Assembly: GCA_963770485.1 (NCBI GenBank)
Contig: CAVYPX010000014.1
Coordinates: 382,989-446,988 of the forward strand
Origin: CAVVEC01 sp963770485
GTDB taxonomy: Bacteria; Acidobacteriota; Terriglobia; Terriglobales; Acidobacteriaceae
Reading direction: 5' to 3'
Length of the DNA: 64,000 nt
Below, piece after piece: positions 26,203-34,846 of the stretch. The position numbers and the translations under genes are program-made. The notes below the pieces were generated by a model. It was not told the DNA's origin. It saw nothing but the letters and a program-made list of their open reading frames with translations, and searched no databases. Within the stretch, counting starts at the first letter, position 1. Each line of letters begins with the position of its first letter.

Positions 26203-26232
26203 CTTGACTTAGTCTATGGACTTAGTCCATAC
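26203..26232 (+). promoter_or_regulatory. promoter and operator of the Phd/PIN pair
   Basis: A -35 TTGACT (26203-26208) and -10 CATACT (26227-26232) are 18 nt apart. A perfect inverted repeat, ATGGAC-TTA-GTCCAT (26216-26230), overlaps the -10, and GACTTAGTC occurs twice in direct order. The GTG start at 26241 is 8 nt after the -10, so the transcript would be leaderless. This suits antitoxin autorepression. Confidence 0.55.
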
Positions 26233-26240
26233 TCGATGCT

Positions 26241-26507
26241 GTGGAAGTCAATATTCACGAGGCCAAAACCCACCTCTCGCGTCTCCTGCAACGTGTGGCG
26301 GCGGGAGAGGAGATCACGATTGCACGCGCGGGCAAACCCATCGCCAAGCTGATCGCGGTTGTCGAAAAACCGGCGGTCCGTCCCTTGGGATTTGCCAAGG
26401 GCCAGGTGTGGGTCGCCGATGACTTCGATGCTCCTCTGCCCGATGATCTACTCAAGGAATTTTACGGCGGAGAGTTGCCCAAACTTGAGCAGCGCAAGCG
26501 CAAATGA
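26241..26507 (+). CDS. Phd/YefM-type antitoxin
   Basis: The protein starts VNIHEAKTHLSRLLQRVAAG, the standard Phd/YefM N-terminus, followed by EEITIARAGKPIAKLIAV; the C-terminal part (DDLLKEFYGGELPK) would bind the toxin. It has 88 residues. The GTG start is set by alignment to the family motif and lies directly after the promoter. It overlaps the toxin ATG by 4 nt (ATGA). Confidence 0.88.
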   Translation: MEVNIHEAKTHLSRLLQRVAAGEEITIARAGKPIAKLIAVVEKPAVRPLGFAKGQVWVADDFDAPLPDDLLKEFYGGELPKLEQRKRK

Positions 26508-26899
26508 AGTATCTGCTGGATACCAATATCTGGTTATGGAGCATTGATTCTGTCGGCAGAATCAACCAGACCGGTCTCGATATCCTGAGGAACGGCAACG
26601 AGGAAATTTACTTTTCCGCAGCGGCCGTCTGGGAGATCAGCATCAAAGCGGGCCTGGGAAGATTGCACCTGCCTTCGCCTCCCGCAGAGTGCGTGCCCAC
26701 ATTCACGGCCAGGCAAGGTCTGCGTCCGCTTGCCATCACGCAATTCCACGCAGTCAGGGTCTATGATCTCCCTCCGCATCATCGAGACCCGTTCGACCGC
26801 TTAATGATCGCGCAGGCGATTGCGGAAGAAATGGTGATCCTCACATCCGATCGTGTGTTTGAGAAATATCCGGTTGATGTGTTGTGGTGTGAAAGGTAA
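26504..26899 (+). CDS. PIN-domain toxin (second TA pair)
   Basis: This 131-residue PIN-domain protein pairs with the Phd-type antitoxin. It shows Asp6 in KYLLDTNIWLW, the Glu of AAVWEISIKAGLGRL, and aspartates in HHRDPFDRLMIAQA and VILTSDRVFEKY. The ending DPFDRLMIAQA and overall layout resemble the Sll0205-like PIN group, which commonly pairs with Phd antitoxins, unlike the RHH-paired VapC at 23033. Function as an RNase is inferred from the family. Confidence 0.88.
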   Translation: MKYLLDTNIWLWSIDSVGRINQTGLDILRNGNEEIYFSAAAVWEISIKAGLGRLHLPSPPAECVPTFTARQGLRPLAITQFHAVRVYDLPPHHRDPFDRLMIAQAIAEEMVILTSDRVFEKYPVDVLWCER

Positions 26900-26953
26900 A
26901 TGCTGCGGAAGGTAAATGCTGTCGAAGACACGGCGATGCTGCAAAATAATAAC

Positions 26954-26975
26954 GGGGCGCGAATGCACGCGCCCC
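26954..26975 (-). terminator. probable terminator of ilvE
   Basis: GGGGCGCG (26954-26961) pairs with CGCGCCCC (26968-26975) around a 6-nt loop, 28 nt beyond the ilvE stop. On the - strand the stem is followed by GTTATTATTTT, a weak but T-rich tail. Confidence 0.6.
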
Positions 26976-27002
26976 GGATAACCGTCTGGAGCCGAAACCA
27001 CC

Positions 27003-27950
27003 CTACACGCTGACCGGTTGCTTGCTGCTCACCGGCACCGGCGTCAGCCAGCCAAACCGATCGGGCTTCTCGCCGTGAACGATGCCATAAAACTCCTTCT
27101 GGATCGCCTTAGTCAACGGTCCGGTGACGCCTTTGCCCACGCTGATCTTATCCACCGACCGGATCGGTGTAATCTCCGCCGCCGTTCCGGTAAAGAAGGC
27201 TTCATCCGCGATGTAAAGCAGTTCGCGCGGGATCCCCTGCTCTACGACTGGGATCTCCAGCTCGCGAGCAATGCGCAGAACCGAATCCCGCGTAATTCCC
27301 GGCAGCACCGAGTTGCCCAGAGGCGCGGTTTGCAGCGTCCCATTGCGAACAACGAACACATTCTCACCCGAGCCTTCGCTGACGTACCCGTTACTGTCGA
27401 GCGCGATCCCTTCGACGTAGCCGTTGATGATGGCTTCCATCTTGATCAGTTGCGAGTTCATGTAGTTCGCCCCCGACTTAGCCATGGCGGGAAGCGTGTT
27501 GGGCGCAATGCGTGTCCAGGAAGAAACGCAAACGTCCACACCCTGCTCGGCATCGGTGCCCAGGTACTTGCCCCAGGGATAGTTGCAGAGATAGACCTCG
27601 GTCGGCGAATTGAAGGGATTGACCCCCGCCTCGCCATAACCGCGCAGCACGATCGGCCGAAGGTAACAGGGCCAAACTCCATTGCTCTTCACTAATTCGA
27701 TCATGCCGGAGATCAGTTCTTCGCGAGTGTAGTCCACATCGATGCGGTAAATCTTGGACGAATCCAGCAGGCGCTGCGTGTGTTCCTGAACCCGAAAAAT
27801 AGCCGGTCCCGTGGGCAGCGCGTAGCAGCGGATGCCCTCAAATACCGACGAGCCATAATTCACCACGTGCGACATGACGTGGATTTGCGCGTCATCCCAG
27901 TTCACCAATCTACCGTTGTGCCAGATTTTTTCTGTCTTCTGAATCGCCAT
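27003..27950 (-). CDS. ilvE: branched-chain amino acid aminotransferase
   Basis: IlvE is a class IV PLP aminotransferase catalysing the last step in Leu, Ile and Val synthesis. The N-terminus IWHNGRLVNWDDAQIHVMSH and VNYGSSVFEGIRCY are typical, the PLP lysine lies in SQLIKMEAI, and SEGSGENVFVV and FFTGTAAEITPI follow. The ATG at 27950 has AGGAG 5 nt upstream and gives 315 residues; the frame extends two codons further to a GTG. Confidence 0.94.
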   Translation of the reverse strand: MAIQKTEKIWHNGRLVNWDDAQIHVMSHVVNYGSSVFEGIRCYALPTGPAIFRVQEHTQRLLDSSKIYRIDVDYTREELISGMIELVKSNGVWPCYLRPIVLRGYGEAGVNPFNSPTEVYLCNYPWGKYLGTDAEQGVDVCVSSWTRIAPNTLPAMAKSGANYMNSQLIKMEAIINGYVEGIALDSNGYVSEGSGENVFVVRNGTLQTAPLGNSVLPGITRDSVLRIARELEIPVVEQGIPRELLYIADEAFFTGTAAEITPIRSVDKISVGKGVTGPLTKAIQKEFYGIVHGEKPDRFGWLTPVPVSSKQPVSV

Positions 27951-28399
27951 GCGCACTCCTCAATTTAAAAGATTCACTCGTACGGCTGAGGGAGCAATTT
28001 GTTTTGATGCCAAATTCTCGCCGTGGGTGGATCCGCCTGTTGGCGACAGGCAGCACGGTACCCGAGGGGACAGGTCGCGCCAAACAAAAACCGAGGAGAT
28101 TATACCCGAGGTTGGACCAAATTCAGGATGAATTCTGCAACTCACCCGGGCAGATGCCCAAATTCAGCCGGGAAGCTGACAAAACCGGTCCCAACAGTAG
28201 GTTGATGCTACTTCCCCCGCCGGCTTGTAAGCGCGGCCGATCCCGAGCACCTGGGAAGCCGCGCTAATCAACCGAAGGCGAGCCTGGCGCAAAGTTTTAC
28301 ATATTGACCGGCTGCAGCGCGCAAGGCCATAATCACAAACCAAGATACCTTGCCCCAGGCATCTGCCACGCCGGATGCTCCCCGAAAGGAGACAGGAAA
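27951..28399. promoter_or_regulatory. 449-nt divergent region between ilvE and a secreted paralog
   Basis: No gene is seen. On the - strand a TATAAT at 28104-28099 may be the ilvE -10, giving a leader of about 140 nt; its -35 is poor. That leader contains a small hairpin, GCCTGT-TGGCG-ACAGGC (28031-28047). I found no T-box signature. On the + strand AAGGAGA (28386-28392) serves the ATG at 28400. Confidence 0.35.
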
Positions 28400-29188
28400 A
28401 TGACTTCGCAGAAATCAGAACCCCCAGCCACACGAACCCGCAGGACCACGCCCCTGGGTGCGAGGCTGGAGAAGAAGCTGGCGATGTACGCTGCTGCCGC
28501 TGCTGGTGCCACGGGGGCCCTGGTATCGGCCGCGCCAGCGCAAGCTAAAGTTCTTTACACGCCGGTCCACGTGGTGCTCACTACCTCATCGAACTCGTCC
28601 TGCTGCACGTACAAGGTCGATCTCAACCATGATGGCGTGAACGACTTCTCGTTGGCGGCACGATCCGCACCCTTCCAGAGCGGCAATTCCGCGTACCTTG
28701 CCTGCCATCCGTTGACAGTATCCAATATGGTCTGGGGCCGTGACTTCCGTTCGGCGCTGCGGCGGGGCACGAAGATCGGTCCGAACGGGCTCTTTAACAG
28801 TAAGTTCCCGGTCATGGGATCGGTTTCGTATGTAAGTAGCCCCCCTCCTGGCTTCAACGGTTATTGGGTGAACAGCGGCAAGGGTGTTAGGGATCGTTAC
28901 CTCGGGCTCAAGTTTGTCATCAAGGGCAAGGTTCACTACGGGTGGGCCCGCCTCAACGTCAAAGTTAAGGGCTACGGTATTGTGGGCATCACCGCCACCC
29001 TCACCGGCTACGCCTATGAGACTGTGCCCAATAAACCAATCATCGCGGGAAAGACAAAAGGGGCGGACGTCGTCCTAGAGCCCGCCACACTTGGCCATCT
29101 GGCGGCGGGTGCGGCGAGTATCCCCAGTTGGCGGACCTCCCCTCCCCGTCACGTTAGTGTGGCCCCGCAATTTCCAGGCATAAGTTAA
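28400..29188 (+). CDS. secreted paralog 1 of the YLGLKF/GYAYE family
   Basis: This is one of six related secreted proteins here; the family function is unknown to me. A signal-like N-terminus (LEKKLAMYAAAAAGATGALV, ending APAQA) is followed by KVLYTPVH, a calcium-loop-like DLNHDGVNDF, then RYLGLKFVIKGKVHYGWARL and the C-terminal GYAYETVPNKPIIAGKTKG. The tail EPATLGHLAAGAASIPSWR recalls a PEP-CTERM signal, but its core contains His and is not a good membrane helix. Unlike its paralogs it has about 17 more residues after the tail motif. The 262-residue length assumes the ATG at 28400. Confidence 0.85.
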   Translation: MTSQKSEPPATRTRRTTPLGARLEKKLAMYAAAAAGATGALVSAAPAQAKVLYTPVHVVLTTSSNSSCCTYKVDLNHDGVNDFSLAARSAPFQSGNSAYLACHPLTVSNMVWGRDFRSALRRGTKIGPNGLFNSKFPVMGSVSYVSSPPPGFNGYWVNSGKGVRDRYLGLKFVIKGKVHYGWARLNVKVKGYGIVGITATLTGYAYETVPNKPIIAGKTKGADVVLEPATLGHLAAGAASIPSWRTSPPRHVSVAPQFPGIS

Positions 29189-29192
29189 CAAA

Positions 29193-29331
29193 TGTCATCC
29201 TGAGGAGGGAAACGTTCGCTCCTGCGAACGTTTCCGACGAAGGATCTATGCATTTACAGAAATCAAATACATAGATCCTTCGGTTGTCTTCGGTTTGCTT
29301 CGCAAACCGAAAAACCGCCCTCAGGATGACA
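29193..29331. repeat. nested multi-hairpin repeat (GTCATCCTGAG type)
   Basis: Perfect 13-bp outer arms TGTCATCCTGAGG (29193-29205) and CCTCAGGATGACA (29319-29331) enclose three inner hairpins: GGAAACGTTCGC with GCGAACGTTTCC, CGAAGGATCTATG with CATAGATCCTTCG, and TTCGGTTTG with CAAACCGAA. The element lies between convergent genes. Related copies are at 32571-32615 (partial) and 34636-34797. Confidence 0.85.
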
Positions 29332-29410
29332 ATTCCTAAACGGTCAGGATCACATTCTAAAAATATGACAGGAATTTACTGGACAAGACACTGAACACTG
29401 ACTGTCGTCA

Positions 29411-30907
29411 CTATCTGGCGTTGTCCGACGACTCCGCCGGCCCCACCGTCAGCCCCGCCTGCACTACGCCCGGCAGTTCATCCCCTCGAAAATACTGCCC
29501 TTTGGCGGCTCGCATCTCGGGCATGGCGGCGTAGGGCTTGCTGTAATCGTTGTTGGCGTTCCAGAACAAGAATCCGATCCCGCCCTTGTTCTTCGCGGTC
29601 AACACCTGGGTTTCAATGTACTTCGGAGAATAGGTTTTGGTGCGCCAGTGGAAAGCCTGCAGCCACGGCCGAATCACCACGCCACTGCCCTTCGTGATCA
29701 ACTGAAAGCGGTCCATGGACTCGCCAATAAAATGCTCGGGCGCGTCACCGGGGTGCGCGATCCCGTCCATGCCGAAGAAGTGCGAAGGATAAATCATCGG
29801 CGAGAGCACGTCGCAATACTGGGCCATCTTAACGATGTCCTGCCCGGTGTGCGCCAGGTCCACCGGACGCTGCCACGCCATCACGCCGAATACGTCCAGC
29901 GAAAACAACACGCCGGTGGGGTGCAATTCCGCGTAGGCATGTTTCAGGAAGTCGGCGATCACGTCCGAGCGATGCCAATCGGGATGCTGGGTCTGGAACA
30001 CGAAGCTGGCATCTTTCTGATCGCCCTCGGCCGGAAAGCGGACGTAATCAAACTGGATCTCGTCCGCGCCGGACTGGGCGGCTTTCTTGGCCAGCGCAAT
30101 GTCATATTCCTGTACTTTAGGTTGCGAGGGATCGGTCCAGACCAGCTTGCCGTTTTCGCGCCAGGGATTGCCAGTGCGCCGGGACTTCACTGCCAGCTCG
30201 GGATGCGCCACCACCAGCCGTTCGTCGCGGAAGATGGCAATTCGCGCGATGGCGTGCATGCCCTGCGAGTGCAGAAAATGGGCAAACTTGGGCAGATCGT
30301 GTATGGCGATGTGATGCCCGCCCGCCAGCGGGTGATCGAACGGAATGTTGATGCTTCCGTCGCTATCCTTCACGTCGAAAACCACGGCATTTCCGCCCAA
30401 TTCCCGCCAGCGGCGAATAATGCGCAGCCCGTGATCGCTGCCCGCCATCAGACCGGTCAAATAAACTGCCCGCACCTCAAAATCGCGCGGTACGGGGATG
30501 GTTTTCTCTACGATCGGCGTATCCAGGATGCCCGGCACCACCACCGTCTGCCCCGCCTTCAGGTATGTGCCTTGCAGGTCTCCGTTGACTTTACGAATGG
30601 CCTCTGCCAGTTCGCTCGAGGTCAGATAGGAAGTCTGGGAAACATAGTGATGAGCGACTGAGGAAATCGTGTCCCCGCGCCTGGCAAAATACATCGTGCT
30701 GCCGGGCGGAGCCACCTTCGTGATTTCCACCGAGACTCCTGCCGACGCCGGCTTGCCGGGGACGTCAGCGGAGGCCGAAGTCAACCGCAATGCTTGGCCG
30801 GATTGAGCTTCCGCCGCAGGCGGTAGCCGGAATGCCAAATGCCAGGAAATGATCCCGAAGCATAGACACGCCACAACTGTTAGCAGGGTGGAACCAAGCC
30901 TTCGCAA
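29411..30907 (-). CDS. exported LysM + DUF4015 putative glycoside hydrolase
   Basis: A signal-anchor N-terminus (LLTVVACLCFGIISWHLAF) is followed by a LysM-like motif (YFARRGDTISSVAHHYV, then YLKAGQTVVVPG, about residues 72-128) and a large DUF4015 domain (about 145-470), a TIM-barrel putative glycoside hydrolase family with GGNAVVFDVKDSDGSI, SGADEIQFDYVRFPAEGD and LSPMIYPSHF. It probably acts on or near peptidoglycan outside the cytoplasm; the substrate is unknown. It has 498 residues. Confidence 0.85.
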   Translation of the reverse strand: MRRLGSTLLTVVACLCFGIISWHLAFRLPPAAEAQSGQALRLTSASADVPGKPASAGVSVEITKVAPPGSTMYFARRGDTISSVAHHYVSQTSYLTSSELAEAIRKVNGDLQGTYLKAGQTVVVPGILDTPIVEKTIPVPRDFEVRAVYLTGLMAGSDHGLRIIRRWRELGGNAVVFDVKDSDGSINIPFDHPLAGGHHIAIHDLPKFAHFLHSQGMHAIARIAIFRDERLVVAHPELAVKSRRTGNPWRENGKLVWTDPSQPKVQEYDIALAKKAAQSGADEIQFDYVRFPAEGDQKDASFVFQTQHPDWHRSDVIADFLKHAYAELHPTGVLFSLDVFGVMAWQRPVDLAHTGQDIVKMAQYCDVLSPMIYPSHFFGMDGIAHPGDAPEHFIGESMDRFQLITKGSGVVIRPWLQAFHWRTKTYSPKYIETQVLTAKNKGGIGFLFWNANNDYSKPYAAMPEMRAAKGQYFRGDELPGVVQAGLTVGPAESSDNAR

Positions 30908-31291
30908 GTTTTTTCTCCCAGGGGGAATGCGTTAGAAGGATGCTAAAGGGGGCCGATTTTCGCTGCCAGTTACGTCCGGCCAGTGCCACAGGAGAGCGTC
31001 GCGTCCGCGCCTGAGAGTTCCACAAAACTTCCTGCGTGCGCAAATTATTTCCCTTTACATGATTTCCCCCTGTCACGTAAGTGCCTCCCACGACAGGTGA
31101 TACGCATCTAAGTCTTACAGAAATGGAGTGATGCGCAGTCGGAAGGGGATGGCTAATCATTTGCAGTAAGCCATAGCGATTCAAGGGGTGAGGAGGTGAC
31201 AAAATTTGTCGCTTCCTGAAAACAGCAAAAATGACGGACTCTCCCAAGGACCATTGCAGGCTCAGGAAAGGACAATGAGGGCTCCGACCCT
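30908..31291. other. 384-nt divergent gap
   Basis: The gap separates the DUF4015 gene (-) from the Clp-like ATPase gene (+) and should hold both promoters. I see a loose inverted pair, CCTGTC and GACAGG, near 31068-31096, but no confident promoter, repeat element or small gene. Confidence 0.3.
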
Positions 31292-32458
31292 ATGAAAAAC
31301 GTGCTTAGCACCGCGCTCGATCCCACTCGCCGCAGCAACGATGCCAGAGACTTCGAAGGCGCCTTGCGCCGCAAGATCGTCGGCCAGGACGCCGCTGTCG
31401 AAAAGGTCGTCGAAATCTACCAGATGTTCCTGGCCGGGTTGAACCCTCCCGGACGTCCGGTGGGCAATCTGCTCTTTCTGGGCCCCACCGGATCGGGGAA
31501 AACCCGTGTCGTCGAGGCCATGTCTGAGGCTCTGTTCGGCGACGCTCGCGCCTGCATCAAGATCGATTGCGCCGAGTTCCAGCACTCCCACGAGATCGCC
31601 AAACTGATCGGTTCGCCGCCCGGATATCTGGGCCACCGCGAGACTCATCCCCTGCTCACGCAGGAAGCTCTTAACCAGTGGCACACCGACAAGCTCAAGC
31701 TGTCGATCCTGCTCTTCGACGAAATCGAGAAGGCGTCCGACGCGCTCTGGCAGTTGCTGCTGGGCATCCTTGACAAAGCTACGCTAACCCTGGGCGACAA
31801 CCGCCGGGTTGATCTTTCCCAGTGCATCATCATCATGACCTCAAACCTGGGAGCCAGCGAGATGAGCACCCTGGTCGAAGGCGGTCTGGGATTCGCCGCG
31901 CGCAAAGCGAACCAGGTGGATGCCAGTCTGGACGACAAAATCGATCGCACCGCCGTCGACGCCGCCCGGCGCAAGTTCACGCCGGAGTTCATGAACCGCA
32001 TCGACAAGGTCGTCGTGTTCAAGACTCTGCGCTCCGAGCATCTGCAACAGATCCTGGAAATTGAGCTGGGCATGGTGCAGCAACGCGTTTTGATGGCTGC
32101 GGCCGCGAACCAGTTCGTGTTCAACTGCACGTCCAAGGTGAAGAGCTTCTTACTGGACGAGGGTACGGACCCGAAGTATGGGGCCCGACATCTGAAGCGC
32201 GCCATTGAGCGTCATCTCGTGTTCCCCTTGGCCAATCTGGTGGCCACGGGCCAGGTCAAGCTGGGCGATTTCATTCGCGTGGATATCTGCCCGGAAGGCC
32301 GTCTTACCTTTGTGAAGGAAGCGGAAGGCGCCATGGTTCCCACGCTGATGGAACGCTACGGCACCGCGGCAGGAACACCGGCCATGGCAGCACGCTCCGC
32401 CAAAGTCATCGCCAACCGGCGCGAGTTCGGCGCCAGCCCCATGGGCGAGATCAAATAA
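31292..32458 (+). CDS. stand-alone AAA+ ATPase resembling the ClpB/ClpC D2 module
   Basis: The protein is a single AAA+ unit like the second ATPase domain of Clp unfoldases. Walker A GPTGSGKTR is near residue 66, pore-loop region GSPPGYLGH, Walker B ILLFDEIEKA near 139, sensor 1 IMTSNLGASE, the arginine-finger segment FTPEFMNRID, and sensor 2 GARHLKRAIER in the C-terminal D2-small domain. There is no N-domain, D1, middle domain or zinc finger as in ClpX. At 388 residues it may act with an unlinked partner. A terminator follows its stop. Confidence 0.88.
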   Translation: MKNVLSTALDPTRRSNDARDFEGALRRKIVGQDAAVEKVVEIYQMFLAGLNPPGRPVGNLLFLGPTGSGKTRVVEAMSEALFGDARACIKIDCAEFQHSHEIAKLIGSPPGYLGHRETHPLLTQEALNQWHTDKLKLSILLFDEIEKASDALWQLLLGILDKATLTLGDNRRVDLSQCIIIMTSNLGASEMSTLVEGGLGFAARKANQVDASLDDKIDRTAVDAARRKFTPEFMNRIDKVVVFKTLRSEHLQQILEIELGMVQQRVLMAAAANQFVFNCTSKVKSFLLDEGTDPKYGARHLKRAIERHLVFPLANLVATGQVKLGDFIRVDICPEGRLTFVKEAEGAMVPTLMERYGTAAGTPAMAARSAKVIANRREFGASPMGEIK

Positions 32459-32483
32459 AGAGTTTTCCCTGTGTGTTGCTCCG

Positions 32484-32512
32484 AGGCGCCGAGAACCTGC
32501 GGCGCCTTTTTT
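32484..32512 (+). terminator. intrinsic terminator of the Clp-like ATPase gene
   Basis: AGGCGCCG (32484-32491) pairs with CGGCGCCT (32500-32507) and is followed directly by six T residues, 26 nt after the stop. Confidence 0.9.
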
Positions 32513-32973
32513 CTGTATGTACTGACTCTCGCCTAGTGTGGCGTCCGTTAAGTTAGTGTCATATTTCTGGACTGTCATCCTGACCGGCCTTCAGGCCGGG
32601 AAGGATCTATGTATTTTCCCAATTCGGGAATCTCGCATATAGCTGCAGGATAACTTTAAGCACAGCGGCCCTCTGGCGGGCTCCTGTATGCCCGGCACGA
32701 CCCAAACGTCGTCCGAGCATCCGATCGTCGCTCTACGGGCCTCCTAGCGCCAATAAATGGCATTCTACGCGATGGTCAGACTGCCGTTTTGCCCCTCTGA
32801 TGTAGGTTAAACGAAGATTCAACAACTTAGCTTGGAGTGAATCATATTGAGACCGCCAGGGATGCTCATCTTGATGGTGAGTCGAGCTGCGGGTGCACCC
32901 TGTTTCGCGTAGTTTGCGAAAAGGGTGGGTCGGTGAAAATCATCGGCGTGGACACAGCAGTCGTAACCGCCCA
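32513..32973. repeat. 461-nt intergenic stretch with repeat remnants
   Basis: No gene is seen. It contains a partial GTCATCCTGA-type arm at 32571-32615 with an inner hairpin CCGGCCTTCAGGCCGG, and near 32890-32932 a palindrome GGTGCACCC / TTTCGCG / TTTGCGAAA / GGGTGGG related to the one inside alaS. Both adjacent genes end here, so it may be a graveyard of mobile repeats. Confidence 0.5.
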
Positions 32974-34608
32974 TTACCTCTTCCTCGCGAACGCTCTCGC
33001 CTGGGCCAGTTCCGGACGATCCGAATGCGTCCCGTTGTCGCAATTTTTCAGCAACTGCGCGTAGTAGGTGGACGCTTTCTCGGGTTGATGCGTCAATTCG
33101 GCTGCCCGGCCCGCACCATACAGACCGTTGAACCGGTTAGGATCAACCTGCATAGAGTTTTCGTACTCGGTCAGAGCTTCTTGCGGACGACCCATTTCCA
33201 GCAGCATGTCTGCCAGCATCTCACGCGCGGGCAGTTCGACCTCGCCTTTGCCCTCGACATCCTGTTTGTCGGCGACCGCACGCAGCAGCCGCACGGCTTC
33301 GTCGTTTCTACCTTCGGCAAATGCCAGCCAGGCGTGCGCTTCGTCGCGCTTGGTGGTCATGTAGTCGGCCCGAAATGCGTGCGGACCGCGCTTGGTCTCC
33401 TCCAGCATTGCATCGTAGTCATTGACCGCAGCCCGCGCCGCGGCCGCATCATGCAAGTGTCCCGCAGCCACGGCATGTGCCCAATATGTGATGGCCTGGT
33501 TGTACGGCTCGGCCTTCGCGTCGGGCTGGAGCGCTTCCGCGTCTTTCCAATGCCGCATCTCCAAGTCATACATCGCAGGCGAATGGGCACGCGTGCGATT
33601 GAGATAATCCACCAGGTTCTTGTCCACCTGATCGTAGTCAATCGCAGCCTGCTGGCGCACCATTTCTTCAGCTTTCTTGTCTTCGCCAATCTGCAGGTAT
33701 ACGTACTCCAGAAACTCCATTGCATGCACCTGATTTTCTGCGCCCACAGGCATGCCTGCGGGATGGCGAGCGGCCTCGAGCGATGCCAGGTTCGACTGAA
33801 TGTCCTCCTGCCACAAGCCGAGCCGGGCGAAGATGTGCGACGGCATGTGCAGCGCATGCGGCGCGGCGGGCGCGATCTGCGCATAGCGGCGGGCGGCTTC
33901 CAGGCCTAGCGGCGCCAGTTGCGGGGAGTCGGCGGCGTGGATCAGGTAGTGCGCCACTCCTGGATGGTCGGGATTCTCACGAAACACCTGGTTGAGGATG
34001 GCGATCGCCTTCTGCGGATTGATGAGCGGGTGTTCCGCATCCGGACCCCACGTCAGCAGCGACATGCCATAAAACACCGCCGCCTCGTGGTCTTCGGGAT
34101 ACTGCCTGTACACCTTCTCCATCGCTTCGGAGAATTCGCGGTTGCGGGTTTGGTAATCGCGGGTGGATTTATTTCGATTGTCGTCACTTTGTTGATCTTC
34201 GCGATAGAAAACCGCGAGGGCATCAATGTAGTCGCGTTCGCGCTGAGTTTTCGCGTGCAGGGCTTGCGCCTTCTGAACTAGCTCCCAGCCTTGCTTCATA
34301 TCGGAATCGGAAGGCCGGTAGGCCAGCGGACGATACAATCCCATCGCCTCGGCCCAATACGCCATCGCGCACGTGGGGTCTTTCGCGGCGGCCTCGGCGA
34401 ATTGTTTCTCCGCTTGATCAAACAAGAACGAATGTTGCAGAGCGAGTCCATGTTCGATGGCTTGCTGCGTCGCGCTGGAGCAGGAAATCGGGAACGAAAC
34501 CGTTCCCAGCTTCGCGCTGGGATCGGGATGGGGATGAGCTTGACCGGCCAGAGCGCAGGCCGCGCACAGAACCGCAGCCATGCTGAACCAGAGGAGCGGT
34601 TTTTTCAT
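32974..34608 (-). CDS. exported tetratricopeptide repeat protein
   Basis: A signal peptide (MKKPLLWFSMAAVLCAACAL, cleavage near AGQAH) is followed by helical repeats with TPR spacing, for example FDQAEKQFAEAAAKDPTCAMA, LNQVFRENPDHPGVAHYLIH and a clear C-terminal pair at ALTEYENSMQVDPNRFNGLY. The His-rich mature start (HPHPDPS) and CAMAYWAEAM are seen in related acidobacterial TPR proteins. It probably serves as a scaffold or binding protein outside the cytoplasm; no enzyme motif is visible. Length 544 residues. Confidence 0.78.
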   Translation of the reverse strand: MKKPLLWFSMAAVLCAACALAGQAHPHPDPSAKLGTVSFPISCSSATQQAIEHGLALQHSFLFDQAEKQFAEAAAKDPTCAMAYWAEAMGLYRPLAYRPSDSDMKQGWELVQKAQALHAKTQRERDYIDALAVFYREDQQSDDNRNKSTRDYQTRNREFSEAMEKVYRQYPEDHEAAVFYGMSLLTWGPDAEHPLINPQKAIAILNQVFRENPDHPGVAHYLIHAADSPQLAPLGLEAARRYAQIAPAAPHALHMPSHIFARLGLWQEDIQSNLASLEAARHPAGMPVGAENQVHAMEFLEYVYLQIGEDKKAEEMVRQQAAIDYDQVDKNLVDYLNRTRAHSPAMYDLEMRHWKDAEALQPDAKAEPYNQAITYWAHAVAAGHLHDAAAARAAVNDYDAMLEETKRGPHAFRADYMTTKRDEAHAWLAFAEGRNDEAVRLLRAVADKQDVEGKGEVELPAREMLADMLLEMGRPQEALTEYENSMQVDPNRFNGLYGAGRAAELTHQPEKASTYYAQLLKNCDNGTHSDRPELAQARAFARKR

Positions 34609-34635
34609 TGGGGGCGTGCTCGCTGGTTAATTCTA

Positions 34636-34797
34636 CTCGTGTCATCCTGAGCGAAGCCGTCGTGCGCGGAGCGCGCGGCGGCACAGTCGAAGGACCCCTA
34701 TCACGCTGTCAGTGGCCGCGCTGCCTCAGGGAATTCTCAGAGACAATGGGCTCCAGAAAAACTGCAGATTCCTCGTCGCTGCGCTCCTCGGAATGAC
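34636..34797. repeat. GTCATCCTGAG-type repeat element
   Basis: The left end GTGTCATCCTGAGCGAAG and the right end CTCCTCGGAATGACAA are imperfect inverted copies; an inner hairpin GCGCGGAGCGCGC lies near 34667. Placed between a gene start and a gene stop on the - strand, so it is probably within or next to the TPR gene promoter. Confidence 0.65.
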
Positions 34798-34846
34798 AAT
34801 ACATGAAGTCTTCCGCCGTCAGAGGTCGGAAGATGACTCGGGACAA

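Noticed and set aside
27951..28399. A T-box or attenuator leader for ilvE
   Set aside because: Neither a T-box sequence nor a leader peptide rich in branched-chain codons could be seen.
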